Assembly: GCF_000173975.1 (NCBI RefSeq)
Contig: NZ_ACEP01000119.1
Location: 1-35,089 of the forward strand
DNA length: 35,089 bases
Direction: 5' to 3'
Source: Anaerobutyricum hallii DSM 3353
Lineage (GTDB): Bacteria > Bacillota > Clostridia > Lachnospirales > Lachnospiraceae
How positions within the stretch are numbered: the stretch's first letter is position 1; every line of letters starts with the position of its first letter. Shown piece by piece: positions 21,411-30,300 of this stretch. Both the position numbers and the translations under genes were made by a program. The notes under the pieces were generated by a model. It was given only the letters and a program-made list of their open reading frames with translations, ran no database searches and was not told the origin of the DNA.

Positions 21411-23015
21411 ATGAATTTTAGTTTTGTACCGAACCAGGGTTTAATGGTAGATGGAAGATATATAACAGAATTTGATGTAAAGGTGAATCGAATCTTCTAT
21501 TACATAGAGGAGGATGAGAGTAAAAAGAACCATATGGAGTATGAATTAGTGGCAAAAATGCTTGATGGGACAGAATTATCTCCCCGTCGGGTAAAAAAAC
21601 TTAATAACCTGTCGTACTTTACTCTGTGGACAGAGATTATGGATGCTGGATTAGATAGATGGGAAAGGCAGATGCTTTTATTACGTTTACAGACATCCTG
21701 TAAGGACGCAAAGCAGGTTAAGATGTATCATATAACTTCTAATGGATACCAGAGATTAGAAGTTGGTAAAGAGATATTCATTGCCGGTGATTATACATAT
21801 ATGTCAAATCAGGATGGGATACAGATTGAAGTTGACGAAAATGTTAAACAAATGAAATGGAAAAATAAGGTACGATTAGCAGATAAGAAAAATGCTGATA
21901 GAAATGAAGAAGATTACCTGACAGTATCACAGGGAGCCAGTGAAATCTTATTTACAGCGGTTTTATTATCAGCTATAAAATTCTTATTTATAAAAGCAGG
22001 TTTTAATCCGGCAGTGTGCATCAATCTTTATGGAAAAACAGGAAGTTATAAGACCGCTTTAACGCAGGCGATGATGTATATGGAAAATCCTTCGCAGTTC
22101 ATGTGTAGTTTGGTAAATGACCAAAAGAAGATGGCGGTGAAGAAAGTACAACAATGTTATGGATTTCCTATGGTATTGGAAGATTATCACCCTGCGGCAA
22201 CTGGTTACGATTATAAGCGGCAGATCTCTATGATGGATGCAGTGGTACGTCATATAGAGAGTAATCCTCAAAGTGCAGTTGTGTTTATTACATCAGAATT
22301 TCTCGATGGGGTAGAAAGTTTACAGTCAAGAACTCTTCAGATAGAGGCTCAAAATGTGGATTTGAAAACGCTTACTAAAATTCAGCAGGAGCAGACGATG
22401 GCAACTATTGTAATGAATTTTTTGGATAAATTATTAGGAAACATGAAAGATGCAATAGAAACCATTCGTACTCAGTATGAGGCTTTAAGCAGGCATGGAG
22501 AGCAGTCTATGCGAATTGAGGAAAGCATAGTTTTTCTTAAAATAACAGCTATTTTATATGGAAAATATGTGGACAACAGCGATAAATTGAAGCTTAAATC
22601 TAAATTGGATAAAGCACTTACACTTCAAAAGGAGAAGCAGAAGTTACATTTAGAGCAGCTCAGTATGTCAGAGGAAGATAGGGTTATCAAAGTTGTTTAC
22701 GAATTAATAGATGATAAGCTATATGAAAAATGCAGTTATAAAAATAAAGCATTATATAGAGGAAAAGCAGATGAAATGTTGGTTAGTAATAGAGGTGTGT
22801 TTCTTAGTAGAAAAGCATTAGTTTATGGTCTCAAAAAGCATAAGTGTACAGGTATTAGTGTAAATAAGATTATTTTAGCATTATCGCAGATGGAGCTTTT
22901 AGATGAAGACCGGGGAGGAACGCATACTACAAAAGTACAAAATATACGGACGTATTGTATTTTATATTATGAGTTGAAAGAACGGTATGAGGAATTAAGA
23001 GGCACAGGGGAATAA
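21411..23015 (+). CDS. P-loop ATPase of element 2 (DUF927-like helicase/ATPase)
   Basis: The 534-residue protein has a beta-rich N-terminal region to about residue 170. An ATPase core follows: INLYGKTGSYKTALTQ near residue 205-218 (Walker A), FPMVLEDYHP near 252 (Walker B-like with Glu-Asp), and SAVVFITSE near 287 (sensor-like strand). The C-terminal third is helical with a winged-helix-like segment (VFLSRKALVYGLKKHKCTG). The layout resembles DUF927-type and related ATPases of plasmids and integrative elements, thought to act as replication helicases or loaders; the assignment rests on the P-loop and order of motifs. ATG 21411 follows AAAGGAG. Together with the primase-helicase it suggests autonomous replication. 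Confidence 0.7.
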   Translation: MNFSFVPNQGLMVDGRYITEFDVKVNRIFYYIEEDESKKNHMEYELVAKMLDGTELSPRRVKKLNNLSYFTLWTEIMDAGLDRWERQMLLLRLQTSCKDAKQVKMYHITSNGYQRLEVGKEIFIAGDYTYMSNQDGIQIEVDENVKQMKWKNKVRLADKKNADRNEEDYLTVSQGASEILFTAVLLSAIKFLFIKAGFNPAVCINLYGKTGSYKTALTQAMMYMENPSQFMCSLVNDQKKMAVKKVQQCYGFPMVLEDYHPAATGYDYKRQISMMDAVVRHIESNPQSAVVFITSEFLDGVESLQSRTLQIEAQNVDLKTLTKIQQEQTMATIVMNFLDKLLGNMKDAIETIRTQYEALSRHGEQSMRIEESIVFLKITAILYGKYVDNSDKLKLKSKLDKALTLQKEKQKLHLEQLSMSEEDRVIKVVYELIDDKLYEKCSYKNKALYRGKADEMLVSNRGVFLSRKALVYGLKKHKCTGISVNKIILALSQMELLDEDRGGTHTTKVQNIRTYCILYYELKERYEELRGTGE

Positions 23016-23044
23016 GACCATTGTAGGTAAAATAAGGAGCGGTA

Positions 23045-23233
23045 ATTATATATTATCCTTCTGAAAGATTCATAGGAGACTATATACCTTCTGATATATG
23101 GTTACCTATGAATCTATCATTTATCGAAATCAAGTGTCTGTATAGCTTAAAACGATACAGTCATAAGACAACTCATGATTTCAATACGATGTATAGGAGG
23201 TTTTTGTATGAATCAGACAACAAAGCGAAGTAA
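23045..23233 (+). pseudogene. N-terminal remnant of an HTH replication-organiser-like gene
   Basis: Between the ATPase and recombinase genes lies a 62-codon open frame reading YYPSERFIGDYIPSDIWLP, then MNLSFIEIKCLYSLKRYS. This pattern (FIGxxIPxxIWL followed by NLSxxE) is familiar from the start of helix-turn-helix proteins of phages and integrative elements. There is no ATG, GTG or TTG at the front. AAGGAG at 23035-23040 would serve an ATT or ATA codon at 23045-23050, so either initiation is non-canonical or the start codon has been lost. The frame ends overlapping the next gene, so the DNA-binding remainder is missing. Confidence 0.4.
23066..23115. repeat. Perfect 11-bp inverted repeat upstream of the recombinase operon
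   Basis: AGATTCATAGG at 23066-23076 is exactly complementary to CCTATGAATCT at 23105-23115, with a 28-base spacer. It lies about 90 bases before the small gene that precedes the large recombinase and may be an operator or RNA fold controlling integration/excision genes. Confidence 0.6.
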
Positions 23234-23504
23234 AGAATTAAAAGAAGTCCATGTAGGCAGAAATGAAACAGGGAAGTCTATTACAGGTATTTCTTTAGAA
23301 GCTCCAAAGTATTCCTGTATAGAAACAAAACAGGATGGTATAAAAGTTATTTTGGAGTTTCCAGAGTTTGATGAGACAAGGGAACGGACAGAGGCAGGAT
23401 ACCATCAAATGGAGATTCAAAAAGAAGTAAATAATGTACTGTCTCATACATTAAGGGAGCAGATTAAAAATCATCAGATTTATCATGTAGAAAGGATTTC
23501 CTAA
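23208..23504 (+). CDS. Small protein encoded directly before the large serine recombinase
   Basis: ATG 23208 follows AGGAGG and gives a 98-residue product; the frame opens earlier at 23175, but without a ribosome site. It begins NQTTKRSKELKEVHVGRNET and has a beta-rich centre (YSCIETKQDGIKVILEFPEF) and a helical end (EIQKEVNNVLSHTLREQIKN). The recombinase ATG follows after one base, so the two are coupled. I do not recognise a named family. Small genes in this position can encode recombination directionality factors or accessory proteins, so this one is a reasonable candidate. Confidence 0.7.
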   Translation: MNQTTKRSKELKEVHVGRNETGKSITGISLEAPKYSCIETKQDGIKVILEFPEFDETRERTEAGYHQMEIQKEVNNVLSHTLREQIKNHQIYHVERIS

Positions 23505-23505
23505 G

Positions 23506-25260
23506 ATGGGCGAGAAAAAGAGGGTGCGGATGTTGCTTCGTGTAAGTTCTAATCAACAGTTGGAGGAAGATGGAGACTTAGGTATCCAGAGACAGTTGGT
23601 GAAAGAATTTATCGCACAACATGAGGAATGGCATCTGGATTCAAAGGAATACTTTGAGGGAAGTAATAGTGGATACAGTAATGCCGTAGAGAATCGTGAT
23701 ATTTTACAGCAGGCATTGCGAGATGCACAAAGAAACGAGTATGATATTCTTGCAGTCTATAAGGATGACCGAATCGGTAGAAGAATGTGGGAAATTGGTG
23801 CATATGTTATGCAGCTTAAAAGCTATGGTGTGGATATATATACGGTAAAAGATGGCTGTATCTCACCAGAGAGTGATGATATTATGGGACAGATGATGTT
23901 AGCTCTGCGTTATGGCAATGCACAAAAGAGCAGTTCTGATACGGGAATGCGTGTCAAAGATACGGCACAAAAGCTAGTACAGCAGGGGAAGTTTGTCGGG
24001 GGGAAGGCTCCGTATGGATATAAATTGGAGCTGTCTGGAGAAATCAGTAAGCATGGAAGAGCATTACACCATCTTGTGATTATTCCCGAAAGGGCAAAGG
24101 CAGTAAAACATATATACGAGCTTTCTCTTGATAAAGAGTACGGTTCTTCAAAGATTGCCAGAGAACTGAATCTGGATGAGGAATATAAAGAACTTGCTCC
24201 ATCTGAGGTATGGAGAGGTGGAACGGTAACCAGCATTTTAACGAATCCGATTTATGCAGGTTATACGGCTTATAAACGTAGAGAAAAGAAAGAAAACGGA
24301 AAAAGTAAGCGGTTAGATAGTTCTGAATGGATTCTCTCGGAAGAACCAAATCCAGAGATACAGATTATTAGTCCTGATGACTGGAATCTGGTTCAGATAA
24401 AAAGAAAGCAGAGAGGGATGAAGTATCGTACCGCTCCGCAGAATAAAGGTGTAAAGGTTATCGCAAGAAATGAGGGGATGCTTCCCCTCATTGATGTTAT
24501 TTACTGTGGATACTGTGGCTGCAAATGTACAAATGGAAGTAGATATAACTATTGGACAATTAAAGATACGGGAGAAAGGAGGGCGAGCAGACAGGCAATA
24601 TATAAGTGCCAGGATGCATGGCAGGGAGTTCCACATTACAAAGTCTATCAATTTAAAGCAGAAAGAATTGAAAAGATTGTGTTTCAGGCGATTGCCGAGT
24701 ACATAGATAAGCTTCAGGAAAACGAGGATATTTTCGAGCAGATTTCCGAGAATGGGCGAAAGGCAAAAAAGGAGAAAGCGAAAGAACTTTCAAGAGAACA
24801 GGAAAGACTCAAGCATATCCAGCAAAAGATTTCTGTCATGGAAGATAAGATTCCAGAAGCGATGCTTGGAGAGTATCCTGTACCTGTAGATAAGCTGGTA
24901 GAACTGATTGAAAAGCAGAAGCAGGAAAAGGAACAGCAGGAAAAAGTGATTGCAGAGAAACAAAAGGAACTTGACGGAGCGGATGTCTCTTTTAATGAGT
25001 GGGATAGTCTGCGTATGCAGATTCCAACATGGAAGGATGTATTTCTGAATGCCGACAATCCTACAAAGCGTGTCCTTGTGAATAAGCTTATTGAAAAAAT
25101 ATCTGTAAAAGAGGATGAAGTTGTGATAAGATTTAAGATAAATATAAACGAGATACGGTCAAAAGCTTTAAAGAAATCAGGAAGTATAGTGCCGGAGAAT
25201 AAGCTGGAAGATAAGTCCGTTATCTTAGATAGTCTCAAGATTTATCCAAACCCCGAATGA
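23506..25260 (+). CDS. Large serine recombinase (integrase of element 2)
   Basis: The 584-residue enzyme has the complete large-serine-recombinase layout. The catalytic domain has MLLRVSSNQQ with Ser14 as nucleophile and KDDRIGRRMWE supplying active-site arginines. A recombinase domain covers roughly residues 165-300 (GKAPYGYKLE, then VTSILTNPIYAGYTAYKRR). A zinc ribbon spans about 333-368 (YCGYCGCKCTNGS, then YKCQD). A coiled coil follows at about 415-490 (REQERLKHIQQKISVMEDKI) and controls directionality in this family. It integrates DNA at an att site, unidirectionally unless a directionality factor is present. The stop lies next to the split peptidoglycan-binding gene at 25264, as expected for an integrase beside its attachment site. 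Confidence 0.95.
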   Translation: MGEKKRVRMLLRVSSNQQLEEDGDLGIQRQLVKEFIAQHEEWHLDSKEYFEGSNSGYSNAVENRDILQQALRDAQRNEYDILAVYKDDRIGRRMWEIGAYVMQLKSYGVDIYTVKDGCISPESDDIMGQMMLALRYGNAQKSSSDTGMRVKDTAQKLVQQGKFVGGKAPYGYKLELSGEISKHGRALHHLVIIPERAKAVKHIYELSLDKEYGSSKIARELNLDEEYKELAPSEVWRGGTVTSILTNPIYAGYTAYKRREKKENGKSKRLDSSEWILSEEPNPEIQIISPDDWNLVQIKRKQRGMKYRTAPQNKGVKVIARNEGMLPLIDVIYCGYCGCKCTNGSRYNYWTIKDTGERRASRQAIYKCQDAWQGVPHYKVYQFKAERIEKIVFQAIAEYIDKLQENEDIFEQISENGRKAKKEKAKELSREQERLKHIQQKISVMEDKIPEAMLGEYPVPVDKLVELIEKQKQEKEQQEKVIAEKQKELDGADVSFNEWDSLRMQIPTWKDVFLNADNPTKRVLVNKLIEKISVKEDEVVIRFKININEIRSKALKKSGSIVPENKLEDKSVILDSLKIYPNPE

Positions 25261-25300
25261 ACGATGGTTTCGACGTATCGGGGAAAGGGAAAAGACTTCA
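25258..25300. other. Probable right attachment junction of element 2
   Basis: Immediately after the recombinase stop, the sequence becomes coding for the interior of a host-type peptidoglycan-binding protein (from about TYRGKGKDFTITSS). The crossover must lie within roughly 25258-25290. The matching left junction and the host gene's 5' half are not in the window, so the core bases cannot be read off. Confidence 0.65.
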
Positions 25301-25860
25301 CCATCACATCATCCACCGCCTTTGACCAAAAGTGGATTAACGGCAAAAACACCTATGATTCCATCAGCAATGTAGTAGATGAAATTTTCAATTCCTACCT
25401 TTCAAGACCAGAAGTGACACAGCCAATACTCACACAGTACTGTGACGGCAAGCGGGTAAGCTGTCCGGAGTTTATGAGCCAGTGGGGTTCGAAGGCATTA
25501 GGGGATGACGGGCTTTCTGCGATTGAGATTTTAAGATACTATTATGGGGATGATATGTATATTAATGAAGCGGAGACGATTTCAGGAATTCCGGCGTCAT
25601 ATCCGGGATATGAGCTGACAATTGGAGCTTCGGGACAAAAAGTGAGACAAATGCAGGAACAGCTCAATGTAATTGCAGGGGACTATCCATTGATTCCTAA
25701 AATCAGGGTGGACGGCATTTATGGACCGGCAACGGCAAATTCTGTAAAGATTTTTCAGAAGATTTTCCATTTGCCGGAAACGGGAGTTGTGGACTTTGCA
25801 ACGTGGTATAAAATTAGTCAGATTTATGTCGCAGTAAGTCGAATTGCGGAGCTGAAATAA
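25264..25860 (+). pseudogene. 3' part of a peptidoglycan-binding protein gene split by element 2
   Basis: The 198-residue frame starts at an ATG without a ribosome site and lacks the beginning of its family. The first part (KDFTITSSTAFDQKWINGKN, DGKRVSCPEFMSQWGSKAL, ILRYYYGDDM) is the middle of a clostridial spore/cell-wall protein family. Roughly 100-150 N-terminal residues are missing. The second part is a classic peptidoglycan-binding domain: TIGASGQKVRQMQEQLNVI, VDGIYGPATANSVKIFQ, and LPETGVVDFATWYKI. The reading frame is otherwise intact, so excision of a full element would restore the gene. Here the 5' half appears to be lost together with the element's left end. Confidence 0.85.
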
Positions 25861-25970
25861 TTTCTTGCTGACAGAAAATTAGTTATCGGAATTATGCACA
25901 AAGCAACATGGTAATAAGGGGGGGAATGGGCGGCGAAAGATAGAAATTGTAGTTTTTCGCTGTTCCTCTC

Positions 25971-25999
25971 TTGTAATTGCATTCGATGTATGCTAGAAT
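25971..25999 (+). promoter_or_regulatory. Promoter of the carAB operon
   Basis: TTGTAA at 25971-25976 and TAGAAT at 25994-25999 are separated by 17 bases, with TGC just before the -10 box (extended -10). Transcription would start near 26006, giving a leader of about 235 bases before carA. The rest of 25861-25970 contains a GCGAAA/TTTCGC hairpin at about 25934-25960 and nothing else I can identify. Confidence 0.65.
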
Positions 26000-26068
26000 T
26001 TGTACAATTTAAGTATTTATGCAAAGAGCGGCAACGTAGATGTCAGTTTTTTTCGCAAGTCTGAAAAG

Positions 26069-26141
26069 ACACGTTCCCGGCCGATTTGTTTGATAAGCAT
26101 AGTTTTCGCACAATGAGCCGGGGGAACCCGTCTTTTTTTTT
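26069..26141 (+). terminator. Terminator hairpin in the carAB leader, possible attenuator
   Basis: GTTCCCGGC at 26073-26081 pairs with GCCGGGGGAAC at 26117-26127 (two bulged G), and nine T follow at 26133-26141. It lies between the likely promoter and carA, about 100 bases before the start codon. Transcription of carAB must pass it, which implies attenuation unless a second promoter lies downstream. I could not find a PyrR-type binding sequence or a known riboswitch core in it. Confidence 0.7.
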
Positions 26142-26240
26142 GCAAAGAACTGTAATTAGGAGTGACTTACTCCAGTGCTGTTTTTGCATTTTCCTTAATA
26201 TGCAGTTGCAAATGATTGAATATAGAAAGGAACGTGAATC

Positions 26241-27320
26241 ATGAAGGCATTTCTAATCTTAGAAGACGGAACTGTGCTGACCGGCGAAAGCTTTGGAGCA
26301 GCCAGAGAGGTAATCAGCGAGGTAGTTTTTAATACTTCCATGACAGGATATCTGGAGATATTGACAGACCCATCCTACGCAGGACAGTCCGTTGTTATGA
26401 CTTACCCATTAATTGGTAATTACGGAATCTGTATGGAAGACATGGAGTCCATTCATCCGTGGCCAAAAGCTCTTATTGTAAGAGAATGTGCCAAACTGGC
26501 AAGTAACTTCCGTAACGAGATGACATTAGATGAATTCTTAAAGAAATATGATGTTCCGGGAATTTCAGGAATTGATACTAGACATCTGACACGTATCTTA
26601 AGAGAGTACGGTGTTATGAACGGAATGATTACAACAAGAGAAGATTTCGACCTGGACGAAGTAGTAAAGCAGTTAAAAGAATATAAAGTACAAGGTGTTG
26701 TTCGTGAAGTTAGCTGTAAGGAAAAGAGAGTGCTTCCAGGAGATGGTTTTAAAGTTGCCCTCATGGATTTTGGAGCAAAGAAGAATATTGAGAAGTCTTT
26801 AAATAAGCGTGGATGCGAAGTTACGGTTTACCCTGCTTACACAAAGGCAGAAGAGATTATCGCAGCAAATCCAGATGGAATCATGCTTTCGAACGGTCCT
26901 GGAGATCCAAAGGAATGTGTGGAGATTATCGAGGAGCTTAAGAAGTTATTTGCTACGAATATTCCAATTTTTGGTATTTGTCTTGGACATCAGCTCATGG
27001 CACTTGCCAACGGCGCAGATACAAAGAAGATGAAATACGGACATCGTGGAGCCAACCACCCGGTAAAAGATTTAAAAACAGGAAAGGTTTATATTTCCTC
27101 ACAGAACCATGGATACATGGTAATGGAAGATTCTCTGAACAGAGATATTGCAGAAGTAAGCTTTATTAATGTAAATGATGGTACATTAGAGGGAGTTCAC
27201 TATCTTGGAAAGAACGTTATGACAGTACAGTTCCATCCGGAAGCTTGTCCTGGGCCAAACGATTCCGAATTTTTATTTGAAGAGTTTATCAATATGATGG
27301 AGGTTGCAAAAGATGCCTAA
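26241..27320 (+). CDS. carA: Carbamoyl-phosphate synthase small subunit
   Basis: CarA is the glutamine amidotransferase subunit. It hydrolyses glutamine and passes ammonia to CarB for carbamoyl-phosphate, the precursor of pyrimidines and arginine. The 359-residue protein has the CPSase small-chain N-terminal domain (GTVLTGESFGA, FNTSMTGYLEILTDPSYAGQ) and a class I GATase domain. That domain holds the nucleophilic cysteine in FGICLGHQLMALA near residue 247 and the His-Glu pair in VQFHPEACPGP near the end. ATG 26241 follows GAAAGGA. Length is normal. The end overlaps carB by 8 bases, so the two subunits are translationally coupled. A long leader with a terminator hairpin precedes it. Confidence 0.97.
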   Translation: MKAFLILEDGTVLTGESFGAAREVISEVVFNTSMTGYLEILTDPSYAGQSVVMTYPLIGNYGICMEDMESIHPWPKALIVRECAKLASNFRNEMTLDEFLKKYDVPGISGIDTRHLTRILREYGVMNGMITTREDFDLDEVVKQLKEYKVQGVVREVSCKEKRVLPGDGFKVALMDFGAKKNIEKSLNKRGCEVTVYPAYTKAEEIIAANPDGIMLSNGPGDPKECVEIIEELKKLFATNIPIFGICLGHQLMALANGADTKKMKYGHRGANHPVKDLKTGKVYISSQNHGYMVMEDSLNRDIAEVSFINVNDGTLEGVHYLGKNVMTVQFHPEACPGPNDSEFLFEEFINMMEVAKDA

Positions 27321-30300
27321 GAATACCAGTATTAAAAAAGTCCTTGTAATTGGTTCCGGTCCTATTGTTATCGGACAGGCTGCAGAGTTTGACTACGCGG
27401 GAACACAGGCATGTCGTTCCTTAAAAGAGGAAGGAATTCATGTTGTCCTTGTTAACTCTAACCCTGCAACAATCATGACAGATAAAGATATCGCAGATGA
27501 AGTATACATTGAGCCATTAACACCAGAAGTTATTAAGAAGCTCATTTTAAAAGTTTCTCCGGACAGTCTTCTTCCAACATTAGGTGGACAGGCAGCGTTA
27601 AATATCGCTATGGAGTTAGATGAGTGTGGTTTCTTAAAAGAGCACAAAGTAAAGCTTATCGGTACAACAGGTAAAACAATCCGTAAGGCTGAGGACAGAG
27701 AAGAATTTAAAGAAACGATGGAAAAGATCGGTGAGCCAATCGCACCAAGCCAGATTGTTACGAATGTAGAAGATGGTCTGGAATATGCGCAGAAGATTGG
27801 ATATCCAGTTGTTCTTCGTCCGGCATACACTCTTGGAGGAAGCGGCGGCGGAATCGCAGATAATGAGGAAGAATTCGTGGAAATCATCCAGAACGGTCTT
27901 CGTTTGAGCCGTGTAGGCCAGGTATTAGTAGAGAAGTCCATCGCAGGATGGAAGGAAATCGAGTACGAAGTAATGCGTGACGGAAATGGAACATGTATTA
28001 CCGTATGTAATATGGAGAACCTTGACCCGGTTGGTGTTCATACCGGTGACAGTATCGTAGTTGCTCCTTCTCAGACTTTAGGAGATAAAGAGTACCAGAT
28101 GCTCCGTAATTCCGCATTAAATATCATTGACGAACTTGGTGTAGAAGGTGGATGTAACGTACAGTTTGCTTTAAATCCAGATACATTTGATTATTGTGTA
28201 ATCGAGGTTAACCCTCGTGTAAGCCGTTCTTCTGCATTAGCTTCTAAGGCAACTGGTTATCCGATTGCCAAAGTTACTGCAAAGATTGCGCTTGGTTACC
28301 ACTTAGATGAGATTAAGAATGCCGTAACAGGTAAGACATTCGCAAGTTTTGAGCCAGCACTTGACTATTGTGTAGTAAAGGTTCCAAGACTTCCATTTGA
28401 TAAGTTCATTTCTGCCTCCCGCCATCTGACAACACAGATGAAGGCAACTGGTGAGGTAATGAGTATCTGCACTAACTTTGAAGGTGGTCTCATGAAGGCT
28501 CTTCGTTCTTTAGAACAGCATGTAGACAGCCTGATGCATGGCGATTTTGACAAGTTAAGCGACAAAGAATTAGAAGAACATCTTCATATTGTAGATGACC
28601 TTCGTATTTACTGTATCGCAGAGGCACTCCGCCGTAAAGTGAATCCACAGAAGATTCATGACATTACAAAAATTGATTTATGGTTCATCGATAAGTTAAA
28701 TAACATCGTTGAGATGGAAGCAAAACTTAAGAACGCAGAAGAATTAGACCGAGACCTTTTACTTAAAGCAAAAGAAATGGAATTCCCTGATAAAGTTATC
28801 GGAGAGCTTATCGGTCAGAGTGAAGAATATGTAAAGAACTTAAGAAGACAGATGGATATCGTTCCTGCCTACAAAGTTGTTGATACTTGTGCGGCTGAGT
28901 TTGCGGCAGAAACACCATATTATTACTCTTGTTTTGGAAGCTTTAATGAAGTAGAAGAAACTTCTGATAAGAAGAAGATTATGGTACTGGGTTCTGGTCC
29001 GATCCGTATCGGACAGGGTATTGAGTTTGACTACTGTTCTGTACACAGTGTATGGGCATTTAAAGAAATGGGTTACGAGACGATTATCGTAAATAATAAC
29101 CCTGAAACAGTAAGTACTGACTTCGATATCGCAGATAAACTTTACTTCGAGCCTTTAACAGAGGAAGATGTAGAACATATCGTAGAATTAGAGAAACCGG
29201 ACGGAGCAGTTGTACAGTTTGGTGGACAGACAGCTATTAAGTTAACAGAAAAGTTAAATAAAATCGGTGTTCCAATTCTTGGTACAAGTGCTGAGAACGT
29301 AGATGCAGCCGAAGACAGAGAACTTTTTGATGAGATTCTTGAGCAGTGCTGTATCCCAAGACCAAAGGGAGGTACTGTATTTACAAAAGAAGAGGCAATC
29401 AAGACAGCCAACGAGATTGGTTATCCAGTATTAATCCGTCCTTCCTACGTACTTGGTGGACAGGGTATGCAGATTGCTATTTCAGATGAGGATATTTCAG
29501 AATTTATGGATGTTATCCAGAGATATGCACAGGAACATCCAATCCTTATCGATAAATACCTGATGGGTGTTGAGGTAGAGGTTGATGCCGTATGTGATGG
29601 TGAAGAAATCGTTATCCCGGGTATCATGCAGCATGTAGAGAGAGCCGGAATCCATTCTGGAGACAGTATTTCCGTATATCCTGCAAGAGACCTTTCTCCT
29701 AAGATTAAAAAGGTTATCGGACATTATACAAAGTTACTGGCAAAGGCTTTACACGTTATCGGTCTTATCAATATCCAGTTCATTGTATATCAGGATGAAG
29801 TATATGTCATTGAGGTTAACCCTCGTTCTTCAAGAACCGTTCCTTATATCAGTAAGGTAACAGGTATTCCTATCGTTGACCTTGCAACAAAGGTTATGAC
29901 AGGAATGAAGTTAAAAGACTTAGGTTACGAGCCAGGACTTCAGCCAGAATCTCCATACTGGGCAATCAAGATGCCAGTATTCTCATTCGAGAAGATTCGT
30001 GGTGCGGATATCAGCCTTGGACCAGAAATGAAGTCTACAGGTGAGTGTCTCGGTATTTCCAAGAACTTTGAGGAAGCGTTATTTAAAGCATTCTTAGGTT
30101 CTGGTGTAGATTTACCAAAGCATAAGAAGATGATCATGACTGTAAAGGATTCTGATAAGTTAGATGCAGTAGAAGTTGGTAAGAGATTTACAGCACTTGG
30201 CTACGAAATCTATGCGACAAGAAATACATGCAAGACATTACAGGAAAGCGGTGTGCCGGCGAAGAGAGTCAATAAGATTGAGGAGTCACATCCAAACCTG

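Noticed and set aside
26006-26240. PyrR attenuator or ANTAR dual-hairpin target in the carAB leader
   Set aside because: The PyrR-type consensus is not found, and the only small hairpin before the terminator (GTC-TGAAAA-GAC) has three base pairs and lacks the A1/G4 loop pattern of ANTAR targets.
27438-27941. Minus-strand 167-codon frame inside carB
   Set aside because: Carb codon structure on the plus strand explains the open antisense frame; carB is intact there.
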